A DNA stretch of 54,733 nt from CADCTB01 sp964479465 (GTDB lineage: Bacteria > Actinomycetota > Acidimicrobiia > Acidimicrobiales > AC-14). This document shows positions 1 to 8,152 of this stretch, one piece after another (position 1 is the stretch's first letter; every line of letters begins with the position of its first letter). A program made the position numbers and the translations under genes. The notes under the pieces are model-generated. The model saw only the letters and a program-made list of their open reading frames with translations. It did not search any database and had not been told where the DNA came from. The stretch is taken from positions 1-54,733 of the forward strand of contig CAYZMG010000021.1 of the NCBI GenBank assembly GCA_964479465.1, read 5' to 3'.

Positions 1-34
1 CAGAAGGCCGTGGGTTCGAGTCCCACCGTCTCCA
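1..34 (+). tRNA. 3' end of a tRNA (5' part outside window)
   Basis: A T-arm (GTGGG, loop TTCGAGT, CCCAC) is followed by a seven-base acceptor strand CGTCTCC and discriminator A at position 34. The anticodon lies before the window, so the amino acid cannot be read. No CCA is encoded. Bases 9-36 recur at 22550-22577 with one mismatch, in a tRNA-Ala 3' half. Confidence 0.85.
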
Positions 35-35
35 C

Positions 36-536
36 AACGAGAAAGAGCTGATCAGAGGCTATTTCGGTTCCCGAGTGATGGTCTGTTCCTACGCACTCGA
101 GTCCGCATGGAGTTCGCACTCGTTTGACCCCCTGCCGGTTGGCAGGCAGGTCACACTCGTGTCCCCGCCATCGGAAAGCTGTTCCGGCCGGCCTGAGAGT
201 TCTCCGGGCAACCCGAGGCGGCGGTGAGCCGGAGTGCGGCGCCGGCATCCGCGGCTGGTCCCCTACCCCCCCGGCCGGCGTTCGTCGGCCGCAGGTGCCC
301 GGCGGCTCAAAGATGTTCAACGCCGACCACGACTCCTCGGTCGGGTTAGGTCTGCGCACCGGCTTTGTCGCTCGGTTCCGGGAGCGGACCGTCGATCGCC
401 CGGGCGAGGAGCATGGCCTGAGACTGGAACCGCTCCGACAGAGGACACCGAAATGGCTCGGGCCCTTCCATGGCGCTCGCCTAGCCATGGTTCGGTCGGC
501 TCGCCGCCCTGGGTGGCCGACCTGTATTCCTGAGCC
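36..536. other. Gene-free stretch
   Basis: I see no convincing gene here; the open frames have a composition typical of antisense shadows in GC-rich DNA. A short hairpin (CCTGCC at 131-136, GGCAGG at 141-146) lies 100 bases after the tRNA but has no T-run. Confidence 0.5.
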
Positions 537-731
537 ATGCCAAAGCAGAAGCGGCCGTTCGTCGTCGAGATCGAGGCCAAACTGACCGTCCGAGCCTTCG
601 ACGAGGATTCCGCTCGTAAGAAGGTTGAGAAGGCCTTCGCGAGCGGCCGACTGCTCGGCGTCGATGTGGAGGCTGGCGCAGGGGTGTGGACCTACGCGGT
701 CGTCCCACCGGAGGAGGCATCGGGGAGCTGA
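537..731 (+). CDS. Small hypothetical protein, 64 aa
   Basis: The 64-residue product starts MPKQKRPFVVEIEA and reads as a compact alternating beta/alpha protein (a VVEIEAKLTV strand, then a charged helix around residues 24-37). Its amino-acid make-up is balanced and unlike the Arg/Pro/Gly-rich shadow frames around it. No family is recognised and no strong ribosome binding site is visible. It is convergent with the MFS gene that ends at 850. Confidence 0.5.
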   Translation: MPKQKRPFVVEIEAKLTVRAFDEDSARKKVEKAFASGRLLGVDVEAGAGVWTYAVVPPEEASGS

Positions 732-849
732 GCCTGGCGCCTGGCCGGCTACCTCGCAGAGCCGCCGGCGACCTCTCCTCAAGGGCAAGCCCCTCGGATC
801 ATCGGTTCTTCCTTCCAAGGCGACTCGGTGGGACGGTGACTCGACTTCG

Positions 850-2148
850 TCATGGAACTGAGGCGGCGTCGGCCAGGTCAGCGCGTCGAAGTCGCACCAG
901 TCCGAGCGCACCGGCCACCAACAGGAGCAGGCCGCCGAACACGTAGACGGCGCGAACGCCGATGGCGTCGGCCAGCACGCCTCCCACGGCGATGCTGACC
1001 AGACGGGCCCCCTGCCACACGACGTCATAGAACGCGAAGACCCGGCCCCTCATCCGATCGGGCACGGTGGTCTGAAGCACGCTGTTGAAAGTGACCATCC
1101 CCGTCGAGGTACCAATGCCGTAGGCGCCCAGTGCAACCACTGCCACGCCGAAGCTCGACGAGGCGGCGAGGGTCAGATCGACGCCGCCCCGCAGCAAATA
1201 GGGCCCGAACAGGACGCCTGGGCGGCGCGAGTCGGCGATGAGGCGGCGCAGGACCAGCGGGCCTAACCCCGCCCCGACGCCGATGGCGGCGATGAGCACC
1301 CCGAAGCGACTGGGGCCCACATCCAGGTGGCGGTCGGCCAGCACCACCAGGAGGGCCGAGGTGGCACCGGCGGAGAGGGCGGCCAGCAACTGCACGCCCG
1401 CCAGGGTGCTCAGGAAGCGGTTGCCCCGGATGAGGCGAAGCCCTTCCGCGACCTCACCAAGGCGCCGGCCGCCACCTGACGCCGCTGCCAGTGAAGTCGG
1501 AAGCCCGCGGAGCAGGGCGGCGGAGATGACGAAGGAGGCGGCATTGACCAGGAACGCCGGGCCGGCGCCGGCAAACGCCACCAGCGCGCCGGCCAGCGGA
1601 GCCAGCACGATCTGGGAGATGACGGCGGCGGACCAGAGCGCGGAGTTGGCCGAGACGATGTCGTCGCGGTCGACGACCGTCGGCATGAGACTGGTGGCCG
1701 CCGGGTTGAAGAACACCGTCCCCACGGACAGGCCGAATGCAGCGGCGTAGATGACGGCCAGGTTCTCCCCGAACACCACCAGGGCGAGGCAGACCGCAGC
1801 GCGCCCCAGGTCGGCGGTGATCATGATCCGCCGGCGGGGATGGCGGTCGACGATCGCCCCGGCGAAGAAGCCCAGGAGCAGTACGGGGGCGATCTCGAAG
1901 GCGACCGTCCCGGCGACGCGCAGGCCGGACCCGGTGAGTCGGAAGACCAGGATGACCAGGGCGACGGCGTTGAAGGTGTCGCCCCATCTGGAGATGGTCT
2001 GGGCCAGGAACAGTCTTCGGAATGCCGGAGCGCGGAACACCTGCCGCAACGGGCGCAGGGGCGGCCGGGACGCCGGCGAGGAGGACTCGACACCGGACCC
2101 GGGCAAAAGTGTCGGGTCGGTCGCCTCCGATGCCCCGGCGGGCTCCAT
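850..2148 (-). CDS. MFS efflux transporter (MFS_3 / EntS-like)
   Basis: A major facilitator protein of about 432 residues with roughly twelve hydrophobic segments after a Pro/Ser-rich N-terminus. The cytoplasmic loop DRHPRRRIMI between TM2 and TM3 and the second-half motif PDRMRGRVFA are typical of the MFS_3 group of small-molecule exporters (EntS, macrolide pumps). I chose the ATG at 2148, preceded by GAAGGG at seven bases; the frame is open to 2202. Immediately upstream is a promoter with a MerR-type operator (2224-2255), and the next gene upstream is a MerR regulator. The pump is therefore probably induced by that regulator's ligand. Substrate is unknown; a metal, a metal chelate or a drug would all fit. 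Confidence 0.85.
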   Translation of the reverse strand: MEPAGASEATDPTLLPGSGVESSSPASRPPLRPLRQVFRAPAFRRLFLAQTISRWGDTFNAVALVILVFRLTGSGLRVAGTVAFEIAPVLLLGFFAGAIVDRHPRRRIMITADLGRAAVCLALVVFGENLAVIYAAAFGLSVGTVFFNPAATSLMPTVVDRDDIVSANSALWSAAVISQIVLAPLAGALVAFAGAGPAFLVNAASFVISAALLRGLPTSLAAASGGGRRLGEVAEGLRLIRGNRFLSTLAGVQLLAALSAGATSALLVVLADRHLDVGPSRFGVLIAAIGVGAGLGPLVLRRLIADSRRPGVLFGPYLLRGGVDLTLAASSSFGVAVVALGAYGIGTSTGMVTFNSVLQTTVPDRMRGRVFAFYDVVWQGARLVSIAVGGVLADAIGVRAVYVFGGLLLLVAGALGLVRLRRADLADAASVP

Positions 2149-2223
2149 ACCGCTCACCCTTCGGGGACCTGCCGACGGCCGCCAGCGCCGAGTGTGCGCC
2201 ACCTCGGACCACCCATCTGCTGG

Positions 2224-2255
2224 ACCCTAAACCCTCCCCTCTAGTGGAAGGTCAA
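2224..2255 (-). promoter_or_regulatory. MerR-type promoter/operator for the MFS gene
   Basis: Read on the minus strand: TTGACC (-35, 2255-2250), a 20-base spacer, TAGGGT (-10, 2229-2224). Within the spacer lies the imperfect dyad ACCTTCC-N8-GGAGGGT (2252-2231). A long 19-20 base spacer with a central dyad is the hallmark of MerR-activated promoters. The same geometry occurs at 2704-2735. Confidence 0.75.
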
Positions 2256-2277
2256 GCCGGGGGGCAGCCCTCGGCGG

Positions 2278-2687
2278 TCAGGTGCCGGCGGGCATCCCTC
2301 GTGTGTGCTCGATGACGCCGCAGTAGGCGCCGTCGACATCGGGCTCCTGCGCCGCCTTTGACTGCAGGTGCCTGAGCTCGTCGCGCAGCTGTCGCATCTC
2401 CTCGATGCGCCGGTCCAGGCCGCGAACCTGGCCGTCGAGAACAGCGGCGACGTACCCGCACGGACGCTCGCCGCGGTCACGGAAGGCGATGATCTCCTTG
2501 ATCTCATCCAGGCTCAGGCCCAAGCGCTGCGCCGTCTTGATGAAGCGCAACCGTTCGGCGTCGGCGTCCTCGTAGTTTCGATAGCCCGATGCGGTTCTCG
2601 GCGGCGCCGGCAGGAGGCCGAACGACTCGTAGAAGCGGATCGTCTTCGTCGTCACGCGACGGCTTCGGCCAGCTCACCGATCTTCAC
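2278..2687 (-). CDS. MerR-family metal-responsive regulator (one-base frameshift)
   Basis: The winged-helix N-terminus runs from GTG at 2687 (VKIGELAEAV) and, after a missing base at about 2656-2657, continues as TTKTIRFYESFGLLP. Restoring one G gives the family consensus EAVGVTTKTIRFYES. A shorter GTG at 2655 would lack the first helix. The dimerisation helix and C-terminus carry PCGYV and YCGVIEH, Cys positions matching heavy-metal sensors such as ZntR and MerR. MerR proteins underwind a long-spacer promoter when metal is bound; two such promoters flank this gene (2224-2255 and 2704-2735), so it very probably controls the MFS pump and the lipoprotein. The frameshift may be a sequencing error or real inactivation. 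Confidence 0.85.
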
Positions 2688-2703
2688 GAGCTCAGGTTAG
2701 ACC

Positions 2704-2735
2704 TTGACCTTCCCCTGGAATGGAAGGTGTACGTT
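2704..2735 (+). promoter_or_regulatory. MerR-type promoter/operator for the lipoprotein gene
   Basis: TTGACC (2704-2709), a 20-base spacer, TACGTT (2730-2735). The spacer holds the perfect dyad ACCTTCC (2707-2713), N8, GGAAGGT (2722-2728). It lies between the MerR gene start (2687, minus strand) and the divergent lipoprotein gene, the classic MerR operator position. Confidence 0.8.
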
Positions 2736-2804
2736 CCCGTCACCGACGGCCCCACTGGGAGGATCGACATCGCCATCACGGCCAATTTGTGCAGGGGTGC
2801 AGCG

Positions 2805-3161
2805 ATGCTGGTGGTCGCCGCAGCGCTGTGGGCGTGTGGCGGCGGCGGCGGAGGTGACGAGGACCCGTTGGCCCTGGAGGGCAAGGCGTCCACTCCGTGC
2901 ATGCAGGCCATCACGGATGGCCACAACCAGGAGGGGGCCGGTCAGCCGACCCCCGTGGCCTTCCTCCCCTCGATACGCGAGTGCAGCTCCTTGGCCGAGT
3001 GGACGGCGGCGGCGAAGGCGTTCGGCATCGACCTGAAAGGCCGGGAGGCGCAGTTTGTGGACAACACCTGCAACGCCTCGACGACCGGCGCCGACGTCAA
3101 GGCGTCGAAGATCTGCCAGGAGGCAAAGGCCGCCGTGAGCGACGGTCGACTCGTCCCCTGA
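2805..3161 (+). CDS. Small Cys-containing lipoprotein under MerR control
   Basis: A hydrophobic leader (MLVVAAALWAC) ends in a lipobox-like Cys followed by a glycine run, so this should be a secreted lipoprotein of about 118 residues. The ATG at 2805 has AGGGG eight bases upstream; an in-frame TTG at 2787 would add an Arg-containing n-region and is a fair alternative. The mature part has four more Cys (STPCMQ, RECSS, DNTCN, KICQE) and no family I recognise. It is transcribed from the MerR-type promoter at 2704-2735, which suggests a periplasmic or surface role in handling the regulator's ligand, possibly metal binding (inference). Confidence 0.7.
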   Translation: MLVVAAALWACGGGGGGDEDPLALEGKASTPCMQAITDGHNQEGAGQPTPVAFLPSIRECSSLAEWTAAAKAFGIDLKGREAQFVDNTCNASTTGADVKASKICQEAKAAVSDGRLVP

Positions 3162-3823
3162 TCATTGGGACGGAGCCCCGGGCGCCCCTTGGTCGATCGG
3201 CGCCGCACTCGCAGCAGATTCCCTGCACTCGCCCACGCCGACCCGCATCCACGCACCGATCATCTTGCTGTCACTCGCACGATAATGACCCCTGCCGTGA
3301 ACGTGGCGCGGAAATGGCGCGATAGGCCCGGCCGCCACCGCAGAAGGGTGACGGACGGACGTCGCGTCCTAGCACTCTGACTCGCAGCGATGGGCCCTTG
3401 AGGCCTTATCGAAAACGGGCTTCCAAGCGGGGTCGTTGCCTTCACACGGTAGAAGCGGCAGGAGCTGCATCGCCCACCATCACAGCGTCGAATGGCGTGA
3501 TCAGCGAGGAACCTGGGTCCGGATCGGCGCTCAACGGAGCCTGGGTGGATCGGTCACCAGGTGAGCGGTGCCGTGAGGCGGCAGGGGCGTCCCAGACCGA
3601 GGGAGCCCGGCCCCCCAGACCAGCAGCATGAGGAACCACGGAGTCAGGGAGGTCCCGGCGTCGTCCACCGACATGACCAACCGCATGGCACGGGAAGGCA
3701 TCGCCATCCCATCGTCGCCCATCTCCGAGGGCTGCTCGTCGGGGCGTGCCCACGCTCGGATCCCGGCGCGCCGGGGCGTGGTCGGGTAGAACTTGGAGAC
3801 GAGGTGACGCCGGGGAGGCCAGC
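3162..3823. other. Gene-free stretch of about 660 bases
   Basis: No convincing gene on either strand. Open frames exist, but none has a family signature or a ribosome binding site I trust. A minus-strand frame near 3531-3833 has one hydrophobic patch (TPWFLMLLVWGAG) and could be a relic, but I cannot name it. Confidence 0.4.
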
Positions 3824-4201
3824 GTGAAGTCACCGTGGAAGTCGATGCAGGTGCTCGATCCGGCTCGGGAGTACCTCGTTCTCGCCTCCAGCATCCCGCC
3901 GTTGAGCAGGTCGTCCACCGGCCGGCTGTTCCGGGGCGCCGGTGAAGTCCGGGTCCAGCTCTCCCGCGCGGAAGGTGTCGTGGGGTTCTCCCTGCTGGCC
4001 CGGCCGTGGCGGAAGCAGTACGCGACGCTGTCGGTCTGGGTCGACGAGCCCGCCCTCGCTGCGTTCACCCATGAGAACCCGCACGGCCGGCTCACGGCCG
4101 ACCTGGCGCCGGACATGGGCCCCACCAAGTTCGTGCGGTGGACGATCACCGGGGCCGACGGCCGGCCGTCCTGGAGCGAAGCGCTGCGGCGACTGGGCTG
4201 A
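3824..4201 (+). CDS. DUF3291-like / ABM-fold protein
   Basis: About 125 residues. Landmarks are the start VKSPWKSMQVLDPAREYLV, a central GLLARP-like turn, the strand ATLSVWVDEPALAAF, the HENPHG segment and the end FVRWTITGADGRPSW. This pattern is typical of the small DUF3291 / spheroidene-monooxygenase-like branch of the dimeric alpha-beta barrel fold. The GTG start has an excellent GGGGAGG six bases upstream; an ATG further inside is less likely. The following membrane-protein gene begins 14 bases after the stop, so the two are probably co-transcribed. Enzymatic function is unknown. Confidence 0.75.
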   Translation: MKSPWKSMQVLDPAREYLVLASSIPPLSRSSTGRLFRGAGEVRVQLSRAEGVVGFSLLARPWRKQYATLSVWVDEPALAAFTHENPHGRLTADLAPDMGPTKFVRWTITGADGRPSWSEALRRLG

Positions 4202-4215
4202 GAACGGGCACCGGT

Positions 4216-5112
4216 GTGGTCCTGATGGCGGTCATGGGCGTCCTGCTCCTCGTGGGCATCGCCCTCACGCTGCGGTGGAACGGCACCGCCTACGAGGTCT
4301 GGGATCGCGAGGCCGACGATGGCCCTCCGTCGGTCAAGGCGGCAGCCCTCCGTTACCTCCGGGGTGTGGCCGTGGCCCTGGTGGGGGGTTTCTGGGCCGG
4401 GGCGCTCGTCACCGGGCCCGCAGTGCGGCTCATCATGCGTTTGCTGGCGGCGACGGCGGGAGACGACGCGCAGGGCGTGATCACCGAGGCCGAGGAGGTG
4501 GTCGGCGAGATCGACCTGGGCGGGACACTCGGGTTGTACGTCTTCGGGGGCATTCTCCCCGGTCTGGCGAGCGGTGTGCTCTATGTCGTTTTCCGACGCT
4601 GGTTACCGGGCGGCCGGCTTGCAGGCGTCGCCTTCGGCCTCTTGCACCTCGTCTTCGGGGCGACGCGCCTGGACCCCCTACGTCCGGGCAACCCGGACTT
4701 CGACATCGTCGGGCCCGGCTGGCTGTCCGTCCTCACGTTCTCTCTTGCGTCCATCCTCCACGGCATGGCCGTCGTCGCCATCGCCAACCGCTACAGCAGG
4801 CGGTTCCCGCCGAAGGAGGCCACCCGGGCCACCAGGGTGCGCGCCGTCCTTCCGCTGGTGCTGCCCGCTCTCATGCTGGTGCCGGCGGTGTTCTTCCTCA
4901 TGCTCTTCGTCGTCGGGCTCGCCATCACCCTCATGGCGACGAGGGTGCGCCCGCTCGTCACTGCGATGCGGAGCCGAACGGCGCTGCTGGCCGGCCGCAT
5001 CGCCCTGGCCGCCCTGGCCCTCGTACTGCTGCCGTACACGACCGTCGACCTGCGCGACGTGGTGGTCCGGGACAGCCCTGCGGCCGCTGCAGACGGGGCC
5101 GCAGGCAGGTAG
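4216..5112 (+). CDS. Polytopic membrane protein, unknown function
   Basis: About 298 residues with some six or seven hydrophobic segments: near residues 3-18, 53-75, 105-130, 140-155, 175-195, 220-250 and 260-275. A short acidic loop (around EAEEVVGEIDLGG) lies between the second and third. The GTG at 4216 follows the preceding stop by 14 bases; an ATG at 4225 is also possible, and neither has a strong Shine-Dalgarno sequence. No transporter signature is recognisable. It may act with the DUF3291-like protein upstream. Confidence 0.65.
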   Translation: MVLMAVMGVLLLVGIALTLRWNGTAYEVWDREADDGPPSVKAAALRYLRGVAVALVGGFWAGALVTGPAVRLIMRLLAATAGDDAQGVITEAEEVVGEIDLGGTLGLYVFGGILPGLASGVLYVVFRRWLPGGRLAGVAFGLLHLVFGATRLDPLRPGNPDFDIVGPGWLSVLTFSLASILHGMAVVAIANRYSRRFPPKEATRATRVRAVLPLVLPALMLVPAVFFLMLFVVGLAITLMATRVRPLVTAMRSRTALLAGRIALAALALVLLPYTTVDLRDVVVRDSPAAAADGAAGR

Positions 5113-5444
5113 ACGGTCCGAGCCGTTGCTGGAGGATGCCCTCCGACCCGCCACCAGGAGATCGATCCTGCCGGGTACCGAACCTCAACCTGTAGACCTG
5201 ACCCGGCCGAGCAGTCACTATGACCGGGTCGCTGGTCCACAGCCCCCTGCCGAGCTTGACGAAGTGCTTCCCGCCGAGAGCGAGAAGTGGCCTCGATGGG
5301 ATTGGGTTTGATCCATGGCCTCGGCCAGCACGCCCCCCGGTGGACCCCGACCTTGTTCATCACCGCGATCCTCGACCAGGTGGCCGAGGTCACCTCCTCC
5401 TGCGCCTGGGTCAGGCGCTACTGGGTGCCGGTGAGCCGGGCGCG
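5113..5444. other. Gene-free stretch upstream of the mer operon
   Basis: About 330 bases between the membrane protein and the mer promoter. I find no gene or insertion-sequence end that I can support. Weak open frames on both strands lack family signatures. Confidence 0.4.
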
Positions 5445-5473
5445 TGGACATCCTATCCGTTTATCCATATGAT
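5445..5473 (+). promoter_or_regulatory. Strong promoter of the mer operon with overlapping operator-like bases
   Basis: TGGACA (5445-5450), a 17-base spacer, TATGAT (5468-5473): a near-consensus housekeeping promoter, 35 bases before the ArsR-type gene. The spacer and -10 contain three spaced ATCC words around CATATG, a plausible binding site for the repressor encoded next (inference). Confidence 0.7.
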
Positions 5474-5507
5474 CCGGCTGTAGTGATTGAAGGAGGAGAG
5501 AAGCTCA

Positions 5508-5888
5508 ATGCCTGGAGGTCGTCCCGCCATCGTCGAGGCCGAGCCCGTCGTGCTGACCGACAGCGAGCTGCTGGCACGGCTGTTCCGGGCACTGGGCGAC
5601 GCCACCCGCCTGCGCGTCCTGGAGCTGCTGCTGGAGGAGGGCGAGCTGCACCAGATGGAGCTGGTCCGCCGCCTCGGTGCCACCCAGAACCGGATGTCCG
5701 AGCACATGAGCTGCCTGGTGTGGTGCGGGTTCGTGCAGAGCCGCATCGAGGGCCGCCGCACCCTCTACCGGCTCACCAACCGCCGCAAGGTCGGCTCGTT
5801 GCTGGACCAGGCCAAGCGCTTCCTCGAAGCCAACCAAGCCCAGATCGCCTGCTGCCGAGTCATCGACGCCACCCTCCAGGAGAGCTGA
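5508..5888 (+). CDS. merR: ArsR/SmtB-family mercury-operon repressor
   Basis: A 126-residue winged-helix repressor: LLARLFRALGDATRLRVLELL, recognition region GATQNRMSEHMSCLVWCGFV, wing SRIEGRRTLYRL. Cysteines at 69, 73, 115 and 116 are candidate metal ligands (CxxxC in the recognition helix plus a C-terminal CC). In actinomycetes such as Streptomyces the mercury regulator is of this family rather than true MerR, and here it directly precedes merA. The ATG at 5508 has AAGGAGGAG nine bases upstream, which decides the start. Its TGA overlaps the merA ATG by one base, so the two are translationally coupled. Expected to release DNA on binding Hg(II) or an organomercurial. Confidence 0.85.
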   Translation: MPGGRPAIVEAEPVVLTDSELLARLFRALGDATRLRVLELLLEEGELHQMELVRRLGATQNRMSEHMSCLVWCGFVQSRIEGRRTLYRLTNRRKVGSLLDQAKRFLEANQAQIACCRVIDATLQES

Positions 5889-7507
5889 TGCCCAGAGTCG
5901 AGATCGCCGTCGCGGGCATGACGTGTGGTCTCTGCGAGACATCGGTGACCGCAGCCCTGCAGGCGGCTGGGGCCACCAACGTCGAGGCCGATTTCCGTCG
6001 TGGCCGCGCCAGCGCCGACTTCGACGGCGACCCTGCTGTTCTGGCCGACGCCATTCGAGAGGCGGGCTTCAACCCGGGTGAGATCGAGACCGGTGGCGCT
6101 GTGGAAGCTTCGTCGATCCTCTCGGGCACGTCCGGCCAATACGACCTGGCCATCGTCGGCTCCGGGGGTGCCGCCTTCGCCGCCGCCATCCGGGCCACCA
6201 ACCTGGGGGCCCGAGTCGTGATGATCGAGCGGGCCACCGTGGGCGGCACCTGCGTCAATGTCGGCTGCGTCCCCTCCAAGACCCTGTTGGCCGGGGCCGA
6301 TGCCTTCCACACCGCCGCTACGCATCCCTTCGCCGGCCTGCCCACCCGGTCTGGATCAGTCGGCCTGGGCGCCCTGGTGGCCCAAAAGGACGAGCTGGTG
6401 AGCCGGCTTCGCCAGGCCAAGTACATCGACGTCGCCGACGCCTACGGCTTCGAGATCATTTCCGGCGAGGCCAGGTTCGTCGGCCCCGACACCCTCGAAG
6501 TGGGCGGGCGGCCACTGCGGGCCACCGCGTACCTGGTGGCCACCGGCGCCGAGCCCAAGGTGCCCGACCTACCCGGACTGGCGGAGGCCGGCTATCTCAC
6601 CTCGACCACGGCCATGGAGCTGACCGAGCTGCCGCCCCGGGTGGTCACCATCGGCGGTGGCTTCGTGGGCATGGAGCAGAGCCAGCTCCTGGCCCGCCTT
6701 GGGGCCGAGGTCACCGTGGTCGGCCGCCTGGCCCCCCGTGCCGAACCTGAGTTGGCCGCCTGGATGGGACGGGTCTTCGCCGACGAAGGGATCGACGTTG
6801 TCTCCCAGCGGGCGGTGGCCGTGGAGATGGTCGGCACCGACAAGGTCGTGGTGTGCGCAGACGGCACCCGGCTGCCCACCGACGTCATCCTGGTGGCGGC
6901 CGGGCGCAGCCCTCGGGTCGAAGCCCTCGATCTCGACGCCGCCGGGGTCAAGGTCGACGAGATGGGCTTCATCGCCGTCGACGACGAGCTGCGCACTGCC
7001 AACCCCGCCGTCTTCGCCGCTGGCGACGTCATCGGAGGGCCTCAGTACGTCTACGTGGCCGCCGCCCAGGGCAACCTCGCCGCCGAGAACGCGCTGACCG
7101 ACGCCCACCGGCACATGGACTACACCGGGCTGCCGTCGGTGATCTTCACCGATCCGGCCCTGGCCAGCGCGGGGATGACCGAGGCCGAGGCGAAGACGGC
7201 CGGCCATGAGGTCGTCTCTCGTGTCCTGGAGCTGGACAACGTCCCCCGGGCCTTGGCCAACCGGGACACCCGAGGGGCGATCAAGCTTGTTGCCGATACT
7301 GGCTCCGGCGAGGTCCTGGGCATCCACGCCGTGGCCGAGGGGGCCGGGGAGCTGATCCTGGCCGGCGTGTACGCCATCAAGTTCGGCCTTACCGTGGACG
7401 ACCTGGCCAACACGTGGGCGCCGTACCTGACCATGAGCGAGGCGCTGAAGCTGGCGGCCCAGTCGTTCAAGGGCGACGTGAAGAAGCTCTCGTGCTGCGC
7501 GGCGTAG
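5888..7507 (+). CDS. merA: Mercuric reductase with N-terminal HMA domain
   Basis: A 539-residue flavoprotein that reduces Hg(II) to volatile Hg(0) with NADPH. Residues 1-66 are a heavy-metal-associated domain with GMTCGLC (Cys13, Cys16). The FAD-binding fold starts at YDLAIVGSGGAAFA (near 86). The redox disulfide is GTCVNVGCVPSK (Cys122, Cys127). A second nucleotide-binding GGGFVGME and the dimerisation domain follow. The C-terminus KLSCCAA supplies the Cys536-Cys537 pair that hands Hg(II) to the active site of the partner subunit. All catalytic elements are intact. The gene is coupled to the ArsR-type repressor upstream and followed, after 37 bases, by a CC-containing small membrane protein. 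Confidence 0.95.
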   Translation: MPRVEIAVAGMTCGLCETSVTAALQAAGATNVEADFRRGRASADFDGDPAVLADAIREAGFNPGEIETGGAVEASSILSGTSGQYDLAIVGSGGAAFAAAIRATNLGARVVMIERATVGGTCVNVGCVPSKTLLAGADAFHTAATHPFAGLPTRSGSVGLGALVAQKDELVSRLRQAKYIDVADAYGFEIISGEARFVGPDTLEVGGRPLRATAYLVATGAEPKVPDLPGLAEAGYLTSTTAMELTELPPRVVTIGGGFVGMEQSQLLARLGAEVTVVGRLAPRAEPELAAWMGRVFADEGIDVVSQRAVAVEMVGTDKVVVCADGTRLPTDVILVAAGRSPRVEALDLDAAGVKVDEMGFIAVDDELRTANPAVFAAGDVIGGPQYVYVAAAQGNLAAENALTDAHRHMDYTGLPSVIFTDPALASAGMTEAEAKTAGHEVVSRVLELDNVPRALANRDTRGAIKLVADTGSGEVLGIHAVAEGAGELILAGVYAIKFGLTVDDLANTWAPYLTMSEALKLAAQSFKGDVKKLSCCAA

Positions 7508-7544
7508 CGGGCCGGTCTGCCAATCAACCAATGGAGGAGTCTCG

Positions 7545-7805
7545 ATGCCCAAGGACCGTAGGTTCGGCGGCCCTTTCGGCCTGCTCGGCGTCAGCATGGC
7601 CGTGTGCTGCGGCCTCCCGGTCCTTCTCGGCGCGGGCATCGCCGTGGGCGCCGCGGGGCTTGCGCTGGGAAGCGGCCTCGTCGTGGCTGCTGGCGCCGTG
7701 CTCGGCGTGTGGGGATGGCGCCGCCACCGAGGCGCACGGGACTGTGAAGTTCCTCACTCTGGGGCCGATGAGCGACACCCAGCCGAGCCTGAGGCGCCCC
7801 GATGA
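7545..7805 (+). CDS. Small two-TM mercury-transport-like protein (MerF-like)
   Basis: An 86-residue protein with two hydrophobic segments (about 13-31 and 35-56) and a vicinal Cys pair in the first (SMAVCCGLPVLL), then a basic turn WRRHRG and a soluble His/Glu-rich tail. Two TM helices with a CC pair are what small mercury importers MerF and MerT use to pass Hg(II) to MerA. The second CC of MerF is not present, so family membership is tentative. GGAGGAG lies about eight bases before the ATG. Position directly after merA supports a role in the mer operon. Confidence 0.65.
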   Translation: MPKDRRFGGPFGLLGVSMAVCCGLPVLLGAGIAVGAAGLALGSGLVVAAGAVLGVWGWRRHRGARDCEVPHSGADERHPAEPEAPR

Positions 7806-8152
7806 GCACCCGGAACCGGACGATACGCTCCACCGCCCCGCTGGGCCGGAGTGCTGCTGGCATGGGCCGGGTGGGTGGCGTCCTGGCGGTGGCGGCGAAA
7901 CCGAGCCCGGCATCCCCCGGCGCAGAGGTGAGTACTCCGGGTCAAGGGGCCGACGCAGGCCCGGCCCAGGACAGAGGCCGGGCACTGGTGGACCTTCTCG
8001 ACGCCGGTCAGGCGCCTCTGCTGGGTCTGGGATTTCTTCAGGTGGACATCCAGGACGTGGCCGGGCGCCGGATTCCCATGAACAGTTCTGGGGCAGGGAT
8101 GCCGGGATCGGCGATGTCCCAAGCGGAATCGACACCCAGGCCACCTCCGGCC

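Noticed and set aside
131..146. Hairpin after the first tRNA as terminator
   Set aside because: Six-base stem, 97 bases from the tRNA end and no T-run; too weak to call.
3531..3833. Minus-strand frame with one hydrophobic patch
   Set aside because: No start signal, no family and a skewed composition; cannot be distinguished from chance.
5113..5444. Insertion-sequence remnant upstream of mer
   Set aside because: No terminal inverted repeats or transposase motif (DDE, HUH) could be identified.
7802..8152. N-terminal extension of the PAP2 phosphatase
   Set aside because: The frame is open but low-complexity and lacks family similarity or a convincing ribosome binding site; probably non-coding.
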